Source: Rheum nobile (Eukaryota; Streptophyta; Magnoliopsida; Caryophyllales; Polygonaceae). From it: a stretch of DNA of 64,000 nt. Every line of letters begins with the position of its first letter. Position 1 is the stretch's first letter. The DNA lies in the NCBI GenBank assembly GCA_027886185.1, contig WOAB01000127.1:558001-622000 (forward strand), in the 5' to 3' direction. The notes beneath the pieces were generated by a model that worked only from the letters and a program-made list of their open reading frames with translations, did no database searches and had not been told where the DNA came from. Of the stretch, positions 1-12,937 are shown one piece after another. The translations under genes and the position numbers were made by a program.

Positions 1-2130
1 ATAAAACCTAACCATAAACAATACAAAACCTTAAAATACAAACCCTTAACCCTAAACTATAAACCTAACCTAGAGTCTTAAATCCTACATTACCCTTTAA
101 ATCTTAAAAAAGCTACAAAAAACATAAACACATTAAAATCGTTCAAATAATTAAATTTAAAATAAAACCTAACCATAAACAATACAAAACCTTAAAATAC
201 AAACCCTTAACCCTAAACTATAAACCCTAACCTAGAGTCCTAAATCCTACATTACCCTTTAAATCTTAAAAAAGCTACAAAAAACATAAACACATTAAAA
301 ACGTTCAAATAAATAAATTTAAAATAAAACCTAACCATAAACCATAAACCATAAACAATACAAAATCTTAAAATACAAACCCTTAACCCTAAACTATAAA
401 CCCTAACCTAGAGTCCTAAATCCTACATTACCCTTTAAATCTTAAAAAAGCTATAAAAAACATAAACAGATTAAAAACGTTCAAATAATTAAATTTAAAG
501 TAAAACCTAACCATAAACCATAAACAATACAAAACCTTAAAATACAAACCCTTAACCCTAAACTATAAACCCTAACCTAGAGTCTTAAATCCTACATTAC
601 CCTTTGAATCTTAAAAAAGCTACAAAAAACATAAACACATTAAAATCGTTCATATAATTAAATTTAAAATAAAACCTAACCATAAATAATACAAAACCTT
701 AAAATACAAACCCTTAACCCTAAACTATAAACCTAACCTAGAGTCTTAAATCCTACATTGCCCTTTAAATCTTAAAAAAGCTACAAAAAACATAAACACA
801 TTAAAATTGTTCAAATAATTAAATTTAAAATAAAACCTAACCATAAACAATACAAAACCTTAAAATACAAACCCTTAACCCTAAACTATAAACCCTAACC
901 TAGAATCCTAAATCCTACATTACCCTTTAAATCTTACAAAAACTACAAAAAACATAAACACATTAAAATCATTCAAATAATTAAATTTAAAATAAAACCT
1001 AACCATAAACCATAAACAATACAAAATCTTAAAATACAAACCCTTAACCCTAAACTATAAACCCTAACCTAGAGTCCTAAATCCTACATTACCCTTTAAA
1101 TCTTAAAAAAGCTACAAAAAACATAAACACATTAAAAACGTTCAAATAATTAAATTTAAAGTAAAACCTAACCATAAACCATAAACAATACAAAACCTTA
1201 AAATACAAACCCTTAACCCTAAACTATAAACCCTAACCTAGAGTCTTTAATCCTACATTACCCTTTGAATCTTAAAAAAGCTACAAAAAACATAAACACA
1301 TTAAAATCGTTCAAATAATTAAATTTAAAATAAAACCTAACCATAAACAATACAAAACCTTAAAATACAAACTCTTAACCCTAAACTATAAACCTAACCT
1401 AGAGTCTTAAATCCTACATTACCCTTTAAATCTTAAAAAAGCTACAAAAAACATAAACACATTAAAATCGTTCAAATAATTAAATTTAAAATAAAACCTA
1501 ACCATAAACAATACAAAACCTTAAAATACAAACCCTTAACCCTAAACTATAAACCCTAACCTAGAATCCTAAATCCTACATTACCCTTTAAATCTTACAA
1601 AAACTATAAAAAAACATAAACACATTAAAATCATTCAAATAATTAAATTTAAAATAAAACCTAACCATAAACCATAAACAATACAAAACCTTAAAATACA
1701 AACCCTTAACCCTAAACTATAAACCCTAACTTAGAGTCCTAAATCTACATTACCCTTTAAATCTTAAAAAAGCTACAAAATACATAAACACGTTAAAAAC
1801 GTTTAAATAATTAAATTTAAAATAAAACCTAACTATAAACCATAAACAATACGAAACCTTAAAAGACAAACCCTTAACCCTAAACTATAAACCCTAACCT
1901 AGAGTCATAAATCTTACATTACCCTTTAAAAGATTAAATCTTAAAAAAGCTACAAAAATCATAAATACATTAAAAACATCAAAATAATTAAATATAAAAA
2001 AACCTAACCATAAACTATACAAAACCTTAACATACAAGCCCTTAACCCTAAACTATAAACCCTAACCTAAATCATATAATGTTACAATACCCTTTAAATT
2101 TTAAATCTTAAAAAAGCTACAAAACCTAGC
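1..2130. repeat. Telomere-like satellite array with four-unit higher-order repeat
   Basis: About 13 tandem units of 161-176 bp. Each holds a degenerate plant telomere stretch (CCCTTAACCCTAAAC then AAACCCTAACCTA) followed by an AT-rich spacer. Units begin at about 1, 162, 324, 500, 669, 830, 992, 1161, 1330, 1491, 1654, 1822 and 1996. Diagnostic variants recur every fourth unit: a lost C (AAACCTAACC) in units 1, 5 and 9; CTTACAAAAACTA in units 6 and 10; a GTAAAACC start with CCCTTTGAATC in units 4 and 8. This gives higher-order periods of 668 and 661 bp. The last units are degenerate. The C-rich strand reads 5' to 3' at the window start, as at a left chromosome end, so a subtelomeric site is possible but not shown. 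Confidence 0.9.
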
Positions 2131-2149
2131 CCTTTTTTATTTTTTAATA

Positions 2150-2449
2150 ATGTTTTAAATTTTATTTTATTTTTGAATCGGGTTCCGAACCGGAATCGGT
2201 ACCGGCGGGAACCTGGTTTCTTTTTTTTAATATTTTTAAAAAATGTTTTTATTTTTTTATTTTTTTTTTATTTTTTTGGAATCGGATTCCGAACCGGCGG
2301 AAAACCGGCCGAACCTGAACCGGACCGCCGGTTCTGGGAGGTAGCCGGTTCAGGTTCCGGTTCAAGGTTCCCTTGAACCAGTGGTTCATGAACTTGAACC
2401 GGCGGTTCATAAACTTGAACCGACGGTTCATGAACCGTGGCCACCTCTA
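2150..2449. mobile_element. Truncated non-autonomous hAT-like element (GGAACCGG family)
   Basis: The segment is packed with GAACCGG/CCGGTTC words and ends in GGCCACCTCTA, the complement of a TAGAGGTGGCC-type terminus. No matching left terminus exists; the left side runs into AT-rich DNA at the satellite edge. This looks like a 5'-truncated hAT derivative. ORFs read through it are products of the repeats, not genes. Confidence 0.6.
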
Positions 2450-2979
2450 CACTCATGCAAATTTTCTTTGATTCACTAATCTTGAGCTCATTGTATTTGC
2501 AATACATCATTGCCAAAAAGATTCCTTCTTTTTTTCAAAAAATAAAAATATGTTGAGTACTTGGGTCCTTGGCTCAGATTGTAGGATTAGATGATTCAAC
2601 CTATATGAAACAGGTGTTTTCTTGAGCTACTATAAATTGTAGATGCATGTTTAGCATAATGCTCTTTGATGGAAGATGAGGAATGTGGGTTAGGGGGATA
2701 ATATGTCCAAAAGGAATTTGGTTTGGGTGATAGTACATGCTTACTTTTAATTTTCCATGTATACTGAGATCCGATTTAAATAAAATATAACCCAAGTGCA
2801 TTGTAATTTGTAAGGTAGGTCCAAAGTGAGTACATGACAACACACCATTGTCCCCCTCTCTATAACATTAGTTTGAATTTATATCTTCCTTTTTGGTGCA
2901 ATGCAGATCACTGGCGCATATATATGCTTCAAATTTTGTGATTATTCTCCTCAAAGTTTAAAATTGGCAAGTATTTAAA
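2450..2979. other. Non-coding interval, nothing recognised
   Basis: AT-rich DNA with no ORF showing family motifs, no RNA gene and no clear repeat boundary. Confidence 0.5.
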
Positions 2980-3525
2980 TTTATAAAGAAAAATAACTCT
3001 AAATAATATCAACTATCAACTTTGAACTAAAATAATATAAACTTTAAAAATTGCAAAACGTAACCAAACTATGTTAATATTAACAAAAAATGATATGGAC
3101 TTATTTTGTGATGAATTTTATGGCGGGAATGCTGAGCTGAAGCCGGAAAAGTGATATGACAATTATTATTTTTGCATATCATATTACACCTCATTTGTGT
3201 AACAAAAAAAAGAAAAATAAACAAACAAACATCAACAATTGGCATTGTACAGACCACGAAAAAAAACAGTTTGTTTGAAGATGAAGGTCGGAGAGGGACA
3301 TAAAATAATGATGTAGAGTCAATTTGAGGTTGAAAATTCACCGAAAAAATCACATTTTCGGCTTCCTATCAGCTTACCTATCGGACTACTCATCGAAAAA
3401 TACACCCATACCATTTTTGCTTAATATTAACATATTTTGGATATGTTTTTACCATTTTTAAAGTTCGTATTATTTTTTGTTTAAAAGTGATAGTTGATGT
3501 TATTTAGAGTTATTTTTCATATTCT
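2980..3525. mobile_element. Foldback MITE with ~140-bp inverted repeats
   Basis: About 2980-3100 and 3398-3525 are inverted copies. Both contain AAAAATAACTCTAAATAA, ATCAACTATCA, an ACTTTAAAAAT block and ATGTTAATATTAA in the same order. The element is flanked by TATTTAAA at 2972-2979 and 3526-3533; extended by one base the flanks match at 8 of 9 positions. The superfamily (MULE-like or hAT-like) is not resolved. No coding capacity. Confidence 0.75.
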
Positions 3526-3533
3526 TATTTAAA

Positions 3534-6500
3534 CATCTTTAGACTGTGGTTTAATTTCTCAAATCTCAATCCAAATTCTCTATCAAATTTGTACTACTCA
3601 TCAAATGAATGATGAGTCATTACCCATCATCTATAAAACCACTCCGTAGTGAGTGTAAATTTGCCCCAAAGATTTACTTTTGACCCTTGTTTCTCCTAAA
3701 TACTATTACACTATTTAATAAAAAACAATTATTATACGCCCAACAAAACTCATGGTCTTAAACTATGATCTGACCCCATAACGGACACAAGGTTGCATCT
3801 TTAAACTCGGGGAACCTATGCAAACTAAAATATGACTACACTAAGAAATTTAAAATACGACGTCAATAGAATTCTTTGAAACCAACCAGAAAACCGCTTT
3901 TCATGTAAATTTGTAAGCCTATTGTATGCATATATAGTAAAAATAGGGAAAAAGAACTTGTTGTATACAGTAAAGCACGAGAAAGTGGAGAAAAATAGTA
4001 CTTCCCTCATTTTATTGTATTCTCGAGGATAATGTATTAAATTATATTGTTTTGCATTAAGTTATTACTTTAATGTAAGATAATACAATTAATATTTCAC
4101 CTCGAGAATTCATATAAATCCTAAGATTCATTTTTAGAGTTTTAGATAATAATAAGTTAACAATTTATGTTATTGGAAGCATATGTAATATTTTTTTATG
4201 AAAGCTTTCTTTATTCATTGGCTAAAAATTAGGTGAATAGTTATTGAATTGTAATTTTAAAAAATTAGTATTTTAACTTACTAATTACTTTTCTTAATAG
4301 TTATGTGAAAAATTAAAATCATTAGTATGATTAAATAGTTTGGAGTCTCAAAATTGAAGACTTATGTAGTGCACAAGACTTTTGCTCAATATAAAGCACT
4401 AATAATATAATAGGTTTTATATTTTTACTTTTCTCTCAACAATATTTGTCTTCACTAATTTCAAGCGGGAGGGGTAAAACTTTTCTCCTTGAGTACCGAT
4501 GTCCACTAAATAAGAGTTTAGCTAATTGGAAAGAATGTAGCTTTAATAACTCTTAGGTATAAGAACAGTTACATCAAATATCCTATCTTTTTGGAAATTG
4601 AACTCTTTATCCTAAAATATTCAAATCACACCAAATATTATCACGAGTTTATATATGTGGCAAATATTACCTTAGATCTCTCATTTACGAATAAACTCGA
4701 CCATTTAAAAATATGTGTTAACTTATAAAATTATGTATCTATTGCATAAAGAATATATAATATGCTTACTTGATTTATAATAATTTAAATAATAAAATTA
4801 GACAAAATTAAACTCATAAAACATAAGTTCATGGTACTATCTATAATATGCTTAAAATGTGGGGTTTTAGAGTCTTAAACTTGAAGTTGAGAGCTGAAAA
4901 AAAAACATGGATTAGCAAGAGAGAGAGTGCATCTTTAGTATCGGATGCCAAGAAGACTAGAGAGCTTCATATGTAAAGTGTTTCACACATTGTGTAGAGA
5001 GTCAGTATCAAAAGATAAAACGATGGATGCTCAATTTTCATGTTGGAACATTGCAAGAGGAATTGAAAGTCATATTATCCAATCATATGGAGCGTTCAAG
5101 CATAAAGGAAGCATTTGACAATCTTAATATTCAAGTACAGAGCTCATAGAAGATGAAAAAGCTAGAGCAAGAACAGGATGTAAAGTCTTTGGTATTTGAC
5201 GCCAAAAAAAATATAGGACCTTCATGTAGAAAGTGATTCACCTGTTTAATCAGAAAAGAAAGTAAGTCGACATTATAAGATGAGGAAAGACTTGATTAGC
5301 ATATCAAGACATTACAAGAGGAATGAAAAGTCATGTACCGACCTACAACCAGTCCTCACCGGCCGAACTTTTTAAGGTCAAGGCCCAATCCAAAAATCAA
5401 TAAATCAACAATGAATATAGAATACAAGAGTAATAAAATAACACATTCTACTCGTTTATAAGAGTCACAAACAAAACTCGATAACTACAAATTTACAACT
5501 CTATTCGATTGCATATTACTACCAACTCTGAAGGCTATACTTCTGTCTAGTCTTAAGTGTGTGTATCTCTCATACTAATATCTTAGAACAAGTCAACATA
5601 TATAAGATGACAAATGAAACAAAACAATACATTAATTGTACTTAAAAAAAAGATACTAACAAGACAATACTTATTGTTGCATGAAGTTTTTATAATGCAA
5701 TCAGAGAGAAATTTTGACACTTACGTCCCATCGGATCAAGTGCAATAATCTCTTAATATTTCAACTCATAAGTTATACGATGTTTGCAATTTGCACTTAT
5801 TTATCTTTATTGCTTACTTGAATGAAAGCAATATAAGTTTCTACACTATTCCAATGAAATGTCATTTCTTTCAAAGAGACACCTAAATGATATAAATAAT
5901 AGAATTCAAGAAGTACAGAGCCTGAAGTAATACCTCAAATCGATGTATCGTATAATGTCAACACCGAACTTAATACTGCACTTAAAATTAATTTCCTTTA
6001 ATATTTGTAACATCTTAGTTTTCTAAAGCCCAGCCTATACGTTGCCTGCATAACACCTTAACATGCGTCTATACATCTTGTTAGAGTTGGTTTTGAACAA
6101 AATCTCTTCATAGCAATTTGGTATTAGTATGTGGTTCTGCATACAAAGAAAAAGTGTCCCTCTTTACGTATCCAAAGTTCTTGTCATGATAAAAAGAATC
6201 AACTAAGATGGTTAATTTTATAATTATACGACAATAGCAAATTAGAATACAAATCGACAGCTCATAAAATGGCATCACACTTGTATATTCTACTCTTACT
6301 ATTAGCTTTTCCACATGCACTTACGTTACTAGAAAGGCAAAATTTTCATTAAGCAAACATTCTTTGTTTACAAGCTTCCCTTAATATTAGCTACTACATT
6401 TAACTGTCATATTACTCTTCGCCATGTGCGAAGCACGTGGGAAACTGAAATTTGATATTGAAGTGTTTTCTTTCATGTGGTGATTGTTATTTGCACATTA

Positions 6501-7250
6501 TAATGTGAATCTGGTGTCAAGAGGTTGCGGGGATTCCAATATAAAGTGTTTCACATGTTGAGTCCGAAATTAAGAGAGCCAAGTTCGCAAGGTCAGAAGA
6601 AGCTCAATTTGTCAAGCCAGTAGAAAACACTATACATCTCATGCATGTTACTTTGGGACTGAAAAAACAAAGAGGGAAACATACAGGAAAGAGATACGAT
6701 GTTGTATCCCTGTTTGGTTGCCTGTAAATTTGTACTTTATTTACCCTTACACATATAAACATTTACAAAGTCAGCCCAAAAAGTTCATCCAGAAGCAGTG
6801 CATGCTAGATTTCAACATTATAAGCGGATCTATTACCATGATTCTCAACATGGCTTTTACATTTTTTATGCACAAACATTTTAATTCTTAAATAACTAAT
6901 GTTACTAAGGAAGCGTTTGCTCACTGATCTTGTTAACCATTCTTATCAAGGGATTCTACTACTTACTAGATACTTTTCTTTTATCATATCATATCATAAA
7001 TTTATCATATATAAAGTCGCTTCGTTAACAAACATATGGTATATTTTCTATAAAATTTCTCTTATCTTCTAATATAAACGTGCTCCTACGGATACGTGGT
7101 CCAACATAATATTTCATAAATAATGTATACATTCATTAATATATATATATATAAAAGACATTGTCTAAAAAAATTATACCTTATGTTAAATACATCTTAT
7201 CTATTATTTAAGAGGCGGAACAAGCATGGTATTTTGCGAGCCTATCTAAA
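3534..7250. other. Non-coding AT-rich interval with an old internal duplication
   Basis: No protein family motif is seen on either strand. About 4950-5080 and 5205-5330 look like diverged direct copies: both have 'cttcatatgtaaagtg/cttcatgtagaaagtg' followed by 'acattgcaagagg/acattacaagagg'. The remainder is AT-rich and featureless to inspection. Confidence 0.4.
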
Positions 7251-7599
7251 CTTATGCACAAAATAAAATAAAACTACATGCTCTCAACATAATTAGCATG
7301 TTATTACTACACTTAACAGGCCAAATATAATATATACTACAAATTTCGCACGGGGCCGAGAACCTAGTGCTATAAAATGTGGATATGGAGTCTGATGAGT
7401 CATGCTGATTGGGTTGGAATTGCCGCCGATGTGCAATTTGTGTTGGGCCCGAATTCTCGATTGAAAGTGCGGTGATTAGCAGAGGGGGCTTTGTTATCTT
7501 ATTTATACAACTATATGTTTGACTTTGAGAAGGGGGCGGCAGCTTCATCTTAGATTAAATTAATTTAGCTTTGCTTTAGATTAGATTATTAGATTAGGT

Positions 7600-8620
7600 T
7601 TAGTTTAATTTTATATATATTTCTCCACAGCCGCACACAGGGGGGTTTTTCACGATGGATATTTGGCTTTGTTTGAAGATACGCTTATTATTGTTCTAGT
7701 TTGTCAATTTGGATTATTTTGATATCGAAACTAAGTTTTTTTATCTTCTGCTTTTATTAAATAATTTATATATATTGATGACTAGTTTAAATCTATTGTT
7801 TATCTCTTCAATTATGCTCGGCTAAGTTTCTAATTCTAAGGTTGGGGTCATCCTAACGATGCGTATATAATTAGAATTATTACTTTACCTGAATTAAAAT
7901 AGTATTTGATTCATTCCTAGATGTTTTATGCTCATAGTAGTTTATCCGAATTGGATCCTATTAGGGTTTGAGACTGCGAGGTGATAACGTTAATAGGTAG
8001 TTGGATAGGGTTTGAGACCGAGAGGTGATAAATTCTATTTGATTCCTAGAATTTAAGCCTGAGATTTTATTATTGCGAGAGTATATTAGTTTCTCTTGTG
8101 GATTAATAACTATTATAGAAACCCTAAGATTAGATTGGATTTAGCAAGTCACGAGAGTGGATGTTAGTTTAGTTTGACCTTATATTCCAAGTGCCCAAAG
8201 GGTCTAGGCCTTGATTAGTAAGTTGCGAGAGTGGATCTTAATTAGATCTAGACACATTTACTATCATCTAAGAGGAATAAGTAATTACCTTAGATAGAAC
8301 CTTCAAATAATTTGGACTAGATTCAGGTAAAGTGTGATTTTATTTACTGAAGCATTGTTGCAATGATCCTTATCCTTAGACACATTTATCCAATTGATTA
8401 TCCTTTTTATTTGTTATTATTTGTTAGCTTAGTTATAGCTTTTTCCAATTCCATATTTTTACGGCCTAGTTCATTGATAGTGTTTCAATTAATATTACAT
8501 TGGTCTTTGTGGGATCGACACTTGACTACTACAACTGATCACGTACACTTGCGGATAGGTTTTAGCCACATCAGTGACTTGTTTTGCCTCTGGACAACTT
8601 GATACCACTAGCTAGACTGT
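7600..8620 (+). repeat. Dispersed repeat, copy A (LTR/UTR-like)
   Basis: Shares long blocks in the same order with the complement of about 44140-45060, including GGATCCTATTAGG, AATAGGTAGT, GAGATTTTATTATTGCGA, GATTAATAACTAT, GAGAGTGGATGTTAGTT and CTAGACACATTTACTATCAT. Two inverted copies 36 kb apart show a dispersed family, probably the LTR or leader of an LTR retrotransposon. No LTR ends or coding domain were found. The 98-aa minus-strand ORF just upstream (7252-7548) has no recognisable motif. Confidence 0.6.
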
Positions 8621-8819
8621 TTGACAAGGTGTCAACAACTAGCAAACTGATTTTTGAACAAGTTGATGAGGCTGGCGAATGATGTTATACTCCCATTCTG
8701 TTGATAATGAACAAAGTCAAGGCTGACCCGGTCAATGTCGACCCAAACCCTTTGCACATGATGTCTTCCCTCATGTTCCTTTGTATGTATATTTTCATCA
8801 TTTTTTGCTTGTAGATAGT

Positions 8820-9250
8820 CTTGGATGGTTAGTTTTCTAATAAGACGGTCTAGGACTTTTACATAGAATGCAACAGATATGTAAAACTAGAAAGTAATGA
8901 CCTTTTCAACACAAGAACTTAGAGTGGAAACTCCAATTAACCAACAAGTTAACTTAGAGAAAAACCACTATATTCAAGCCTTCTCACTTCAAGGATATAG
9001 AACAAGTGTACCTATCTTATTGATATCTTGAGAAATTACAAAATGCAACCTGGACGTTGACTCTAAGCTTCCCACCTAGGTCAACTCTCTTTCACCACTA
9101 ATACTTTGCTCTCAATCTACAAGATCCAGACACTTGAACTCCTTTCTTCTCACTTCAGCTCTCTTTTGATTCTTCTTTTACTGACTTGAATAAGTGTTCT
9201 TATAAGGCGCATATCACCCCTTATGCAAAACACTCAATACCAACCCATCC
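8820..9250. repeat. Probable LTR fragment (copia-like)
   Basis: Contains the motif order 'acaag...acttagagtggaaactcc...gttaacttagagaaaaaccacta...ttcaaggat'. The LTRs at 15337-15726 and 59704-60835 carry a similar arrangement. Ends and partner were not located. Confidence 0.35.
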
Positions 9251-9499
9251 TAGTCCTACACCTAGGATTAACATCTAGCAAACCTAGGACTGACATCAAG
9301 CAAACCTAGAATTATTCCTTTCCTCTGATTTTCCAACTTCCATAACCGGAAATGGTCCAAGCATGCTTTTTGGGTCGTCTTCCAATGTTTGCCAGAACTT
9401 TTCCAAAATAACAAAGTCACAAACTGACTTTCTATATCCGAGAGGACGCGTGGACCCTTCGAAATAAAATATGAGGAGATATTCGAATTAGAAGATATA

Positions 9500-10740
9500 A
9501 GATTAAATATCTTATACAAGGAAACCTATTTATTTTATCTACGTTATTTTACTTATACACCAAGCAATATTTTATCTTGTTTTTATGGTAGTCCTATATT
9601 TATTAGGATTAACCATGGACCTCTACATAAGGAGGGTATCCAACTTTTGTAACACACACATTATTCTACTATCCAATTCCCGACTATTCTAAAAAGAAGC
9701 TTACTTTTCTTTTCAAACGTGTAATCCTTGGCCATATACTCCACAATCAAAGCGGATCATTCTTAGTACTAAATTGGTGCCCATCGTGGGGCTGGAAGTA
9801 AAAAAGATTACACCTTTTTCCACCAAACACTACAACCCTTAAACAATAATGTCCGCCGATTGACCTACCAACAACGATACTCGATATAAAATCGTCGTCG
9901 TCCCTAACGACACGACGCCACCACAAAACCAAATCAATCAACCCGGTTCAAGAGGATTGAGCTACGCACATGCCATTAACATGGCAGAACTTTGAGAAAA
10001 GATGAAAACTCTGGAGGAATCACTCGCTCCCAGAGAATTCAATCAGAAGCAAGACTCCAAGAAGTGCTAAAGGAGAATGATGCGTTTTGTTCCCAAAACT
10101 TGACCATGCTGCCACCAGGACCTAGATCAAGGTTGTAGTACACCCGCGACAAAAACACCATCACGCGGTTAGACCTAGAATCCACCGCCATCAACCTACC
10201 TTTTTCTACTCCCCCTGTGATGTCGTCCATAGGAGTAAAAGGCCCTCACCATCAACCGATGACGACACCCGATCGATTTGTCAACAAACAAGGAGCAACC
10301 GATCTGATGGAGGCACTTCCCATGGAGTCATCCGACGACCTCATAGAAAGAAAGTGCCCAAACCCATCGAGGAGGAAAGCGACGATTGCTACGCCGATTC
10401 ATCATTCACCGACACCATCGCTCACGTCAAAAAATCCTAAGAATTAAGTACACGGTCCCTGATATGCCATCATACGACGGTAAGTCGATCCTGATGAACA
10501 CGTTTCCTTGTATACGCAGAAGATGTTGATGAGCGTGGTGCCTAAGCATCTGAAATAAGTTGTGATGTGAAAGTGGTTTGAAACCATTGTGAAAAGCTCC
10601 GCCTTGACAGTTCATGCACCAACCCAACAAGAGTAACTCCTCCTTTGCGGGGCTAATCAACTTGTTCAAGACTCAATTCGCGAGAAGTCGACAATTTCAT
10701 AAACATCCTAGCGATCTTTACCGCGTCACCCAACACCTAG
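9500..10740 (+). pseudogene. Degenerate Ty3/gypsy LTR end, PBS-like site and gag
   Basis: TTGGTGCCCATCGTGGGGC at about 9774-9792 resembles the junction just after the 5' LTR in Tat-type gypsy elements. The preceding ~250 bp would be the LTR end. Downstream, 9960-10070 reads as a charged helix (MAEL..KMKTLEESLAPRE, one stop), and about 10460-10630 reads as a gypsy gag core (MPSYDGKS.PDEH, then KMLMSVVPKHL and WFETIVKSSA). Several stops and shifts interrupt it. It stops near a short duplicated AATTCCTCAACTAC segment at about 10757-10800. A non-functional remnant. Confidence 0.55.
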
Positions 10741-10816
10741 AAAAAACACTAAGAAAATTCCTCAACTACCATTAGTAAAATTCCTCAACTACAATTAGTA
10801 AAGAACAAATATTTTA

Positions 10817-11583
10817 TCAAGCACCAACTGCCATTGTGGGGAGTTTTGCTTGCATTATATCCAATACCTGGTAGGCATGTTTGACAACAACTTTCTCTTT
10901 CGACCATTTCTTGCATTAGCGTTGTGCATCCGGTCTAGACCAGACCGAAATTTTTACAATCCTTGGACCGGAGACCGGACTAGACCGATATGATTCGGTC
11001 CGGTCCGGTTCTTGTTCGGTCCGGTCTTGGGCCGGATTGGACAGGTAAACGTATTTTTGTATTTTGTATTTTCTATTTTTATATAACATAAAAATTGTTT
11101 ATTTTTTCCATTTTTATAACTATTATGTATAATATTATATTTTGTTAATAATTTATATTTATAATAGAAACTAATTTTTAATAGTGTTATGAGATATTAA
11201 TATATAAAATTAAATTAAAAGTAAAAAAAATCAGTCCATCCGGTCCGGTCCGAAAACCGGTCGGATTTGGACCGGACTGGACCGGAAACCGAAATCCTAA
11301 AAGATATGGACCGTGGACCGGAATACACCCAATCCGGTCCGGGCCAATTTTGCACACCCCTATCTTGCATAGATCTCTTGAAAGAGTGATCATCATCCTC
11401 TTGTCAACCTTCAACCCTAATTCCACCATCCCACTGTAAAACCCGAAAGCTTCCCCGATGAATCCCCACTTCAAAAGCCCGTGGAGGAAGGATCTGTAAG
11501 TGATGTAATTAGGCTGGATCAAGCACAATGCCCTTGGCACAACGCTTCAACATCTTGTCCCCAGGAAGATCAAGTAGAACTGT
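10817..11583 (-). pseudogene. PPR-protein gene 3' fragment, split by a hAT insertion
   Basis: On the minus strand 11370-11520 reads as one PPR-type helical repeat: NYITYRSFLHGLLKWGFIGE, a MVELGLKVD turn, then LSRDLCK. The insertion at 10917-11362 interrupts it; removing that element and one TSD copy continues the frame as DLCKKWSKEKVVVKHAYQVL and so on to a TGA at 10817-10819. Upstream, KRCAKGIVLDPA is one frame off, so there is an older frameshift near 11520. The fragment stops at the chromovirus LTR at 11584. Known role of the family: organellar RNA binding. This copy is dead. The PPR call rests on about one repeat. Confidence 0.6.
10917..11362. mobile_element. Non-autonomous hAT element (CCGGACCGG family)
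   Basis: 446 bp flanked by an exact 8-bp duplication TCTTGCAT (10909-10916, 11363-11370). Ends are TAGCGTTGTGCA and the complement TAGGGGTGTGCA. Subterminal regions are dense in GGTCCGGT/ACCGGACC; the middle is AT-rich. Inserted in the PPR fragment. Confidence 0.88.
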
Positions 11584-11945
11584 TGTTACATGGATTACTC
11601 AAATTCTACTATATATAAATCCGGTCTAATCTGGTTCGCAATTTTAATTCCCTAAAGCATCGGTTTGTCCTGGTCTGAATTTCTTTTAAGCCATTAGGCC
11701 ATATCTGTACTTAAAGCATTGAGTGCTACTCTTATCAGATTTTATGCAATTATTCCAATCATTCCCGAAAGCTCTTTACTCTCTTTCAGTGCATTCTTTT
11801 GCTTCCTCCAGGTTAATCCTTCTAATTTGATTGATCTCATGAGCTTGAGAACCTTAAATCCGGGTCATTGGTTGACTCCAGTCGACCTCAACCCACCTTC
11901 CCTACCTACCCGGGGAAAGCTCGTATGTTGTGGTTGAACGCAGTT
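11584..11945 (+). repeat. 5' LTR of chromovirus remnant
   Basis: Begins TGTTACATGGATTACTC and is colinear with the LTR at 21613-22004 (TGTTATAGGGATTACTC), sharing AAAGCATCG-TTTGTCC, GGCCATATCTGTA, CTCTCTTTCA-TGCATTC and GGTCAT-GGTTGACTCCA. After about 11880 it diverges or is deleted. It is followed directly by the integrase C-terminus, so gag, protease and most of pol are gone. Confidence 0.75.
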
Positions 11946-11959
11946 TCTAGCGCCACAAA

Positions 11960-12221
11960 TAGATGATTCATATGCTCAAATTTCACCTCTCACACGCCCA
12001 AAATCGTATGCGCAAACTTGCCAATCGGCATCGTTATCACCGAGAATTTGCCATGGGGGACTGGGTTTACCATAAACTCCATCCTTAACGCCAAAACTCG
12101 CTTAAAACCATCCATCCTCACAAACTCTCACCCAGATACTTCGACCCTTTTCAAGTGCTTGACAAAATTGGTTCAATGGCTTATAAGCTTGACCTCTCTC
12201 CTACCGCATTCATTCACAATG
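11960..12221 (+). pseudogene. Ty3/gypsy integrase C-terminus, upstream half
   Basis: Reads QNRMRKLANRHR, then REFAMGDWVY.KLHP and KLSPRYFDPFQVLDKIG, with AYKLDLSP and FIHNV at its end. This is the GPY/F-type C-terminus of chromovirus integrase. One in-frame TAA stands where the family usually has Y in PYRQ. The frame stops at the insertion at 12222 and resumes at 21334 as VFHVSQLK with no base lost, which fixes the 5-bp target duplication CAATG. Confidence 0.85.
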
Positions 12222-12937
12222 TGACAAGTGCCCTGAAACGCAACTAGGTCAAGCCAAGCACCAAACTTTCGTCTCACAATGCCTTCGAGGTTTCTTACTC
12301 GCCAAAGAGATGGCTTTGCTCTCGTGGTTGCCCTGGAAGCCTTGGGTGCACACCCTTGATGAATTGCACAAAAACCAGAGAGGAATTCGTAGGAAGACAC
12401 TTAAAAACGATCGAGTGTGTAGTAACCAAAGAGATGGCCGAAAGAGATCGAAGAGAGGATCTTTGTGACGATCAAAGTGATGATCGATTTCTTGGCCTCA
12501 AAGATATGAGTCTTGACTTTAGGAGACGCGTTGAGTTGATAGATAAACCACAACAAGATAGGGGGTGACGTCTAGGCTCAAACAAGGAGATAAACCTAAA
12601 CTTTGATTAACTTAAGCAAAATAAACGTACAAAACATGAATATTTAAAGACAATTCCGTGCCCTAATGGCTTGAAAAATAAGAAATATGTCTAATCTATC
12701 TAAGGCTAAAGATAAGGAAACTAGATAAAAGATAGAAACTTGCTAAAGAAGCAATTAGGAAATCAAACAAGCTTGGATCATAATTCTTCTTATCTAATCC
12801 TAAGAAAATAATAAACTAACTAATAATACTGAAAATAAAGATAATTCAACATGGAAAATCGGACATAGTTTTATCTAACTAATCTAAGTATAGAAAGTAG
12901 AAAATTCCCGCTGGAAACACTAATACATAATTGCTTT

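Noticed and set aside
1..2130. True telomere
   Set aside because: Telomere words are degenerate and embedded in ~165-bp monomers; there is no run of exact CCCTAAA repeats.
11187..11540. 117-aa minus-strand ORF as an intact small protein
   Set aside because: It joins PPR sequence to translated hAT DNA (CKIGVCKIGPDRIG...).
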